Assembly: GCA_017744285.1 (NCBI GenBank)
Contig: JAGIBP010000004.1
Location: forward strand, 62,001-126,000
Origin: Variovorax sp.
GTDB taxonomy: Bacteria; Pseudomonadota; Gammaproteobacteria; Burkholderiales; Burkholderiaceae_C
Direction: 5' to 3'
Length of the DNA: 64,000 nucleotides
Positions 62,543 through 64,000 of the stretch are shown in pieces. The translations under genes were made by a program, and so were the position numbers. The notes beneath the pieces are model-generated. The model saw nothing but the letters and a program-made list of their open reading frames with translations. It searched no databases and was not told the DNA's origin. Position 1 is the stretch's first letter, and each line of letters opens with the position of its first letter.

Positions 62543-63799
62543 ATGACCACCCCCGAAGGCATGGCCCGCCCCGCCGGACCTGGCGCGCTGTCGCACCTGC
62601 GCGTGCTCGACCTCTCGCGCGTGCTGGCCGGGCCCTGGTGTTCCCAGAACCTCGCCGACATGGGCGCCGAGGTGATCAAGGTCGAGCGCCCCGGCGTGGG
62701 TGACGACACCCGAGGCTGGGGCCCGCCGTGGACGAAGGATGCGGCCGAGGCGAACACCACCGACTCCACCTACTACGCGGCAGCGAACCGCGGCAAGAAG
62801 TCGATCACGATCGACATCTCGCGCCCCGAAGGCCAGGCCCTGGTGCGCAGCCTCGCGCGGGTCAGCGACGTCGTGATCGAGAACTACAAGATCGGCGACC
62901 TGCGGCGCTACGGCCTGGACTACGAAAGCCTCGCGGCCGTGAACCCGAGCCTCGTGTACTGCTCGATCACCGGCTATGGCCAGGACGGCCCGAGCGCCCA
63001 CAAGCCGGGCTACGACTTCGTGTTCCAGGCCATCGGCGGGCTCATGAGCATCACTGGCGAGAACGACGCGCTGCCGGGCGGCGGACCGCAGAAGACCGGA
63101 ATCGCGATCGCCGACGTCATCACCGGCATGTACTCCACCATCGCGATTCTCTCGGCGCTGCAGCACCGCACGGTGTCGGGCAAGGGCCAGTACATCGACA
63201 TGGCGCTGCTGGACTGCATCGTGGCGCTCGGCGGCAACCAGGTCACGGGCTACTTCGCGAGCGGCAAGGTGCCGCATCGCTACGGCAATGCCCACGCGAG
63301 CCTGGTGCCCTACCAGGTGTTCGCGGTGCAGGACGGCGAGATCGTGGTCGCCGTCGGCAACGACAAGCAATGGCTGCAGTACTGCGCCGCGATCGAGCGG
63401 CCCGATCTCGCCGGGGACGAGCGCTGGCGCAAGGTCACGGGCCGCATCACCGGGCGCGACACGCTCGTTCCGGCGCTGGCGCGCACGATGCTCACCCGCA
63501 CAGCCGCCGAGTGGATCGAGCGCCTCGAAGCGCACGGCGTGCCGTGCGGAAGGATCAACGACTACCGGCAGGTGTTCGAAGACCCGCAGGTGCGCCACCG
63601 CGGCCTGCGCGTGGACCTGCCGCGGCCCGGCGGAGGCACCGTCTCGACCATCGCGAGCCCGCTGCGGCTGCAAGGCACGCCGCCCGTGTACGACCGGGCG
63701 CCGCCCACGCTGGGCGACGCCACGGACGAGGTGCTCGGCCAGCTGCTCGGCTTCGGCACCGGCGACATCGCGCGCTACCGCGAGCAGGGTGTCATCTGA
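62543..63799 (+). CDS. CaiB/BaiF-type (family III) CoA-transferase
   Basis: A 418-residue CoA-transferase. The N-terminal VLDLSRVLAGPWCSQNLADMGAEVIKVERPGVGDDTRGWGPP and the interlocked-domain motifs are typical. The catalytic aspartate is D191 in IAIADVITGMYSTIAIL. It moves CoA from a donor acyl-CoA to the imported acid, feeding the MaoC hydratase pair. It begins 12 bp after the Bug gene. Confidence 0.93.
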   Translation: MTTPEGMARPAGPGALSHLRVLDLSRVLAGPWCSQNLADMGAEVIKVERPGVGDDTRGWGPPWTKDAAEANTTDSTYYAAANRGKKSITIDISRPEGQALVRSLARVSDVVIENYKIGDLRRYGLDYESLAAVNPSLVYCSITGYGQDGPSAHKPGYDFVFQAIGGLMSITGENDALPGGGPQKTGIAIADVITGMYSTIAILSALQHRTVSGKGQYIDMALLDCIVALGGNQVTGYFASGKVPHRYGNAHASLVPYQVFAVQDGEIVVAVGNDKQWLQYCAAIERPDLAGDERWRKVTGRITGRDTLVPALARTMLTRTAAEWIERLEAHGVPCGRINDYRQVFEDPQVRHRGLRVDLPRPGGGTVSTIASPLRLQGTPPVYDRAPPTLGDATDEVLGQLLGFGTGDIARYREQGVI

Positions 63800-63810
63800 A
63801 CGGAGGCCAC

Positions 63811-64000
63811 ATGACCCAGAGCCCCGACAGCCCGGCCGCGCCGCGCGCGGCGACCTCGCCGCTGGCCCAGTTCCGCGCCCACCTGGAGCGCGGCGAACTC
63901 GCCTACCAGCACGATGCGGCCAGCGGCCGCGCCGTGTTCCACCCCCGCGTGATCGGTCCGGGCACGGGCAACCCGTCGCTCGACTGGCGCGTGAGCGCCG
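63811..64000 (+). CDS. OB-fold/DUF35-like acyl-CoA-associated protein, 3' end cut by window edge
   Basis: Only the first 63 residues are present. LAQFRAHLERGELAYQHDAASGRAVFHPRV resembles the N-terminus of DUF35 OB-fold proteins that partner SCP-x-type thiolases, though the zinc-binding cysteines seen in many members are absent here. AGG lies 7 bp before ATG 63811, and it follows the CoA-transferase by 11 bp. A thiolase gene next would confirm it. Confidence 0.6.
   Translation, partial: MTQSPDSPAAPRAATSPLAQFRAHLERGELAYQHDAASGRAVFHPRVIGPGTGNPSLDWRVSA

Overview
The window is a high-GC, gene-dense stretch of a betaproteobacterial chromosome, most likely from the Comamonadaceae and close to Variovorax. 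This is inferred from three orphan Bug/TctC periplasmic binding proteins, taurine-type ABC transporters, IclR and LysR regulators beside catabolic genes, a PutA without a DNA-binding domain, and ATGA-coupled operons. No similarity search was possible, so the genus is a guess. No rRNA, tRNA, CRISPR array, prophage or complete insertion sequence was recognised. No gap between genes exceeds 300 bases.

Left part (1-24.4 kb), transport and oxidation: an edge-truncated Fsr-like MFS exporter diverges from an AraC regulator. A TauABC-type importer is followed by a PLP-dependent lyase or decarboxylase of the sphingosine-1-phosphate lyase type. Next are a beta-propeller lipoprotein, a TauE/SafE permease and a divergent MocR regulator. 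Two LysR/Bug divergent pairs follow, one leading into an AtuA/DUF1446 gene and one into an iron alcohol dehydrogenase and an aldehyde dehydrogenase. A gluconate-dehydrogenase-like set (gamma subunit, GMC flavoprotein, three-haem cytochrome c) and a hemerythrin lie on the minus strand. The cytochrome gene carries a frameshift.

Middle (24.7-37.1 kb), surface glycan cluster: a run of minus-strand genes encodes a small unknown protein, a sulfotransferase/glycosyltransferase fusion, a two-module glycosyltransferase, a methyltransferase with an N-terminal beta-rich domain, a membrane glycosyltransferase fused to a toroid-like domain with a DxDDTA motif, and a UbiA-type prenyltransferase. A plus-strand cysC (APS kinase, PAPS supply) converges on it. 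Together they look like a pathway for a sulfated, possibly prenyl-linked glycoconjugate. This is the best candidate here for an undescribed system.

Right part (37.2-64 kb): a TonB-dependent receptor, two glycine-rich lipoproteins and putA with inverted repeats around its promoter. Then comes a five-gene minus operon (sulfonate-type ABC importer, rhodanese, FAD aromatic hydroxylase), a large DUF6351-type lipoprotein hydrolase, and an IclR regulator. Matching ATGCGAA palindromes lie at the IclR promoter and at the importer/hydrolase divergent promoter, suggesting one regulon. A cupin/MFS/AroQ-like/NIPSNAP operon follows, then an unknown protein with a possible PD-(D/E)XK motif. The window ends with an IclR-controlled acyl-CoA operon: two MaoC proteins, a Bug protein, a CaiB/BaiF CoA-transferase and a truncated gene.
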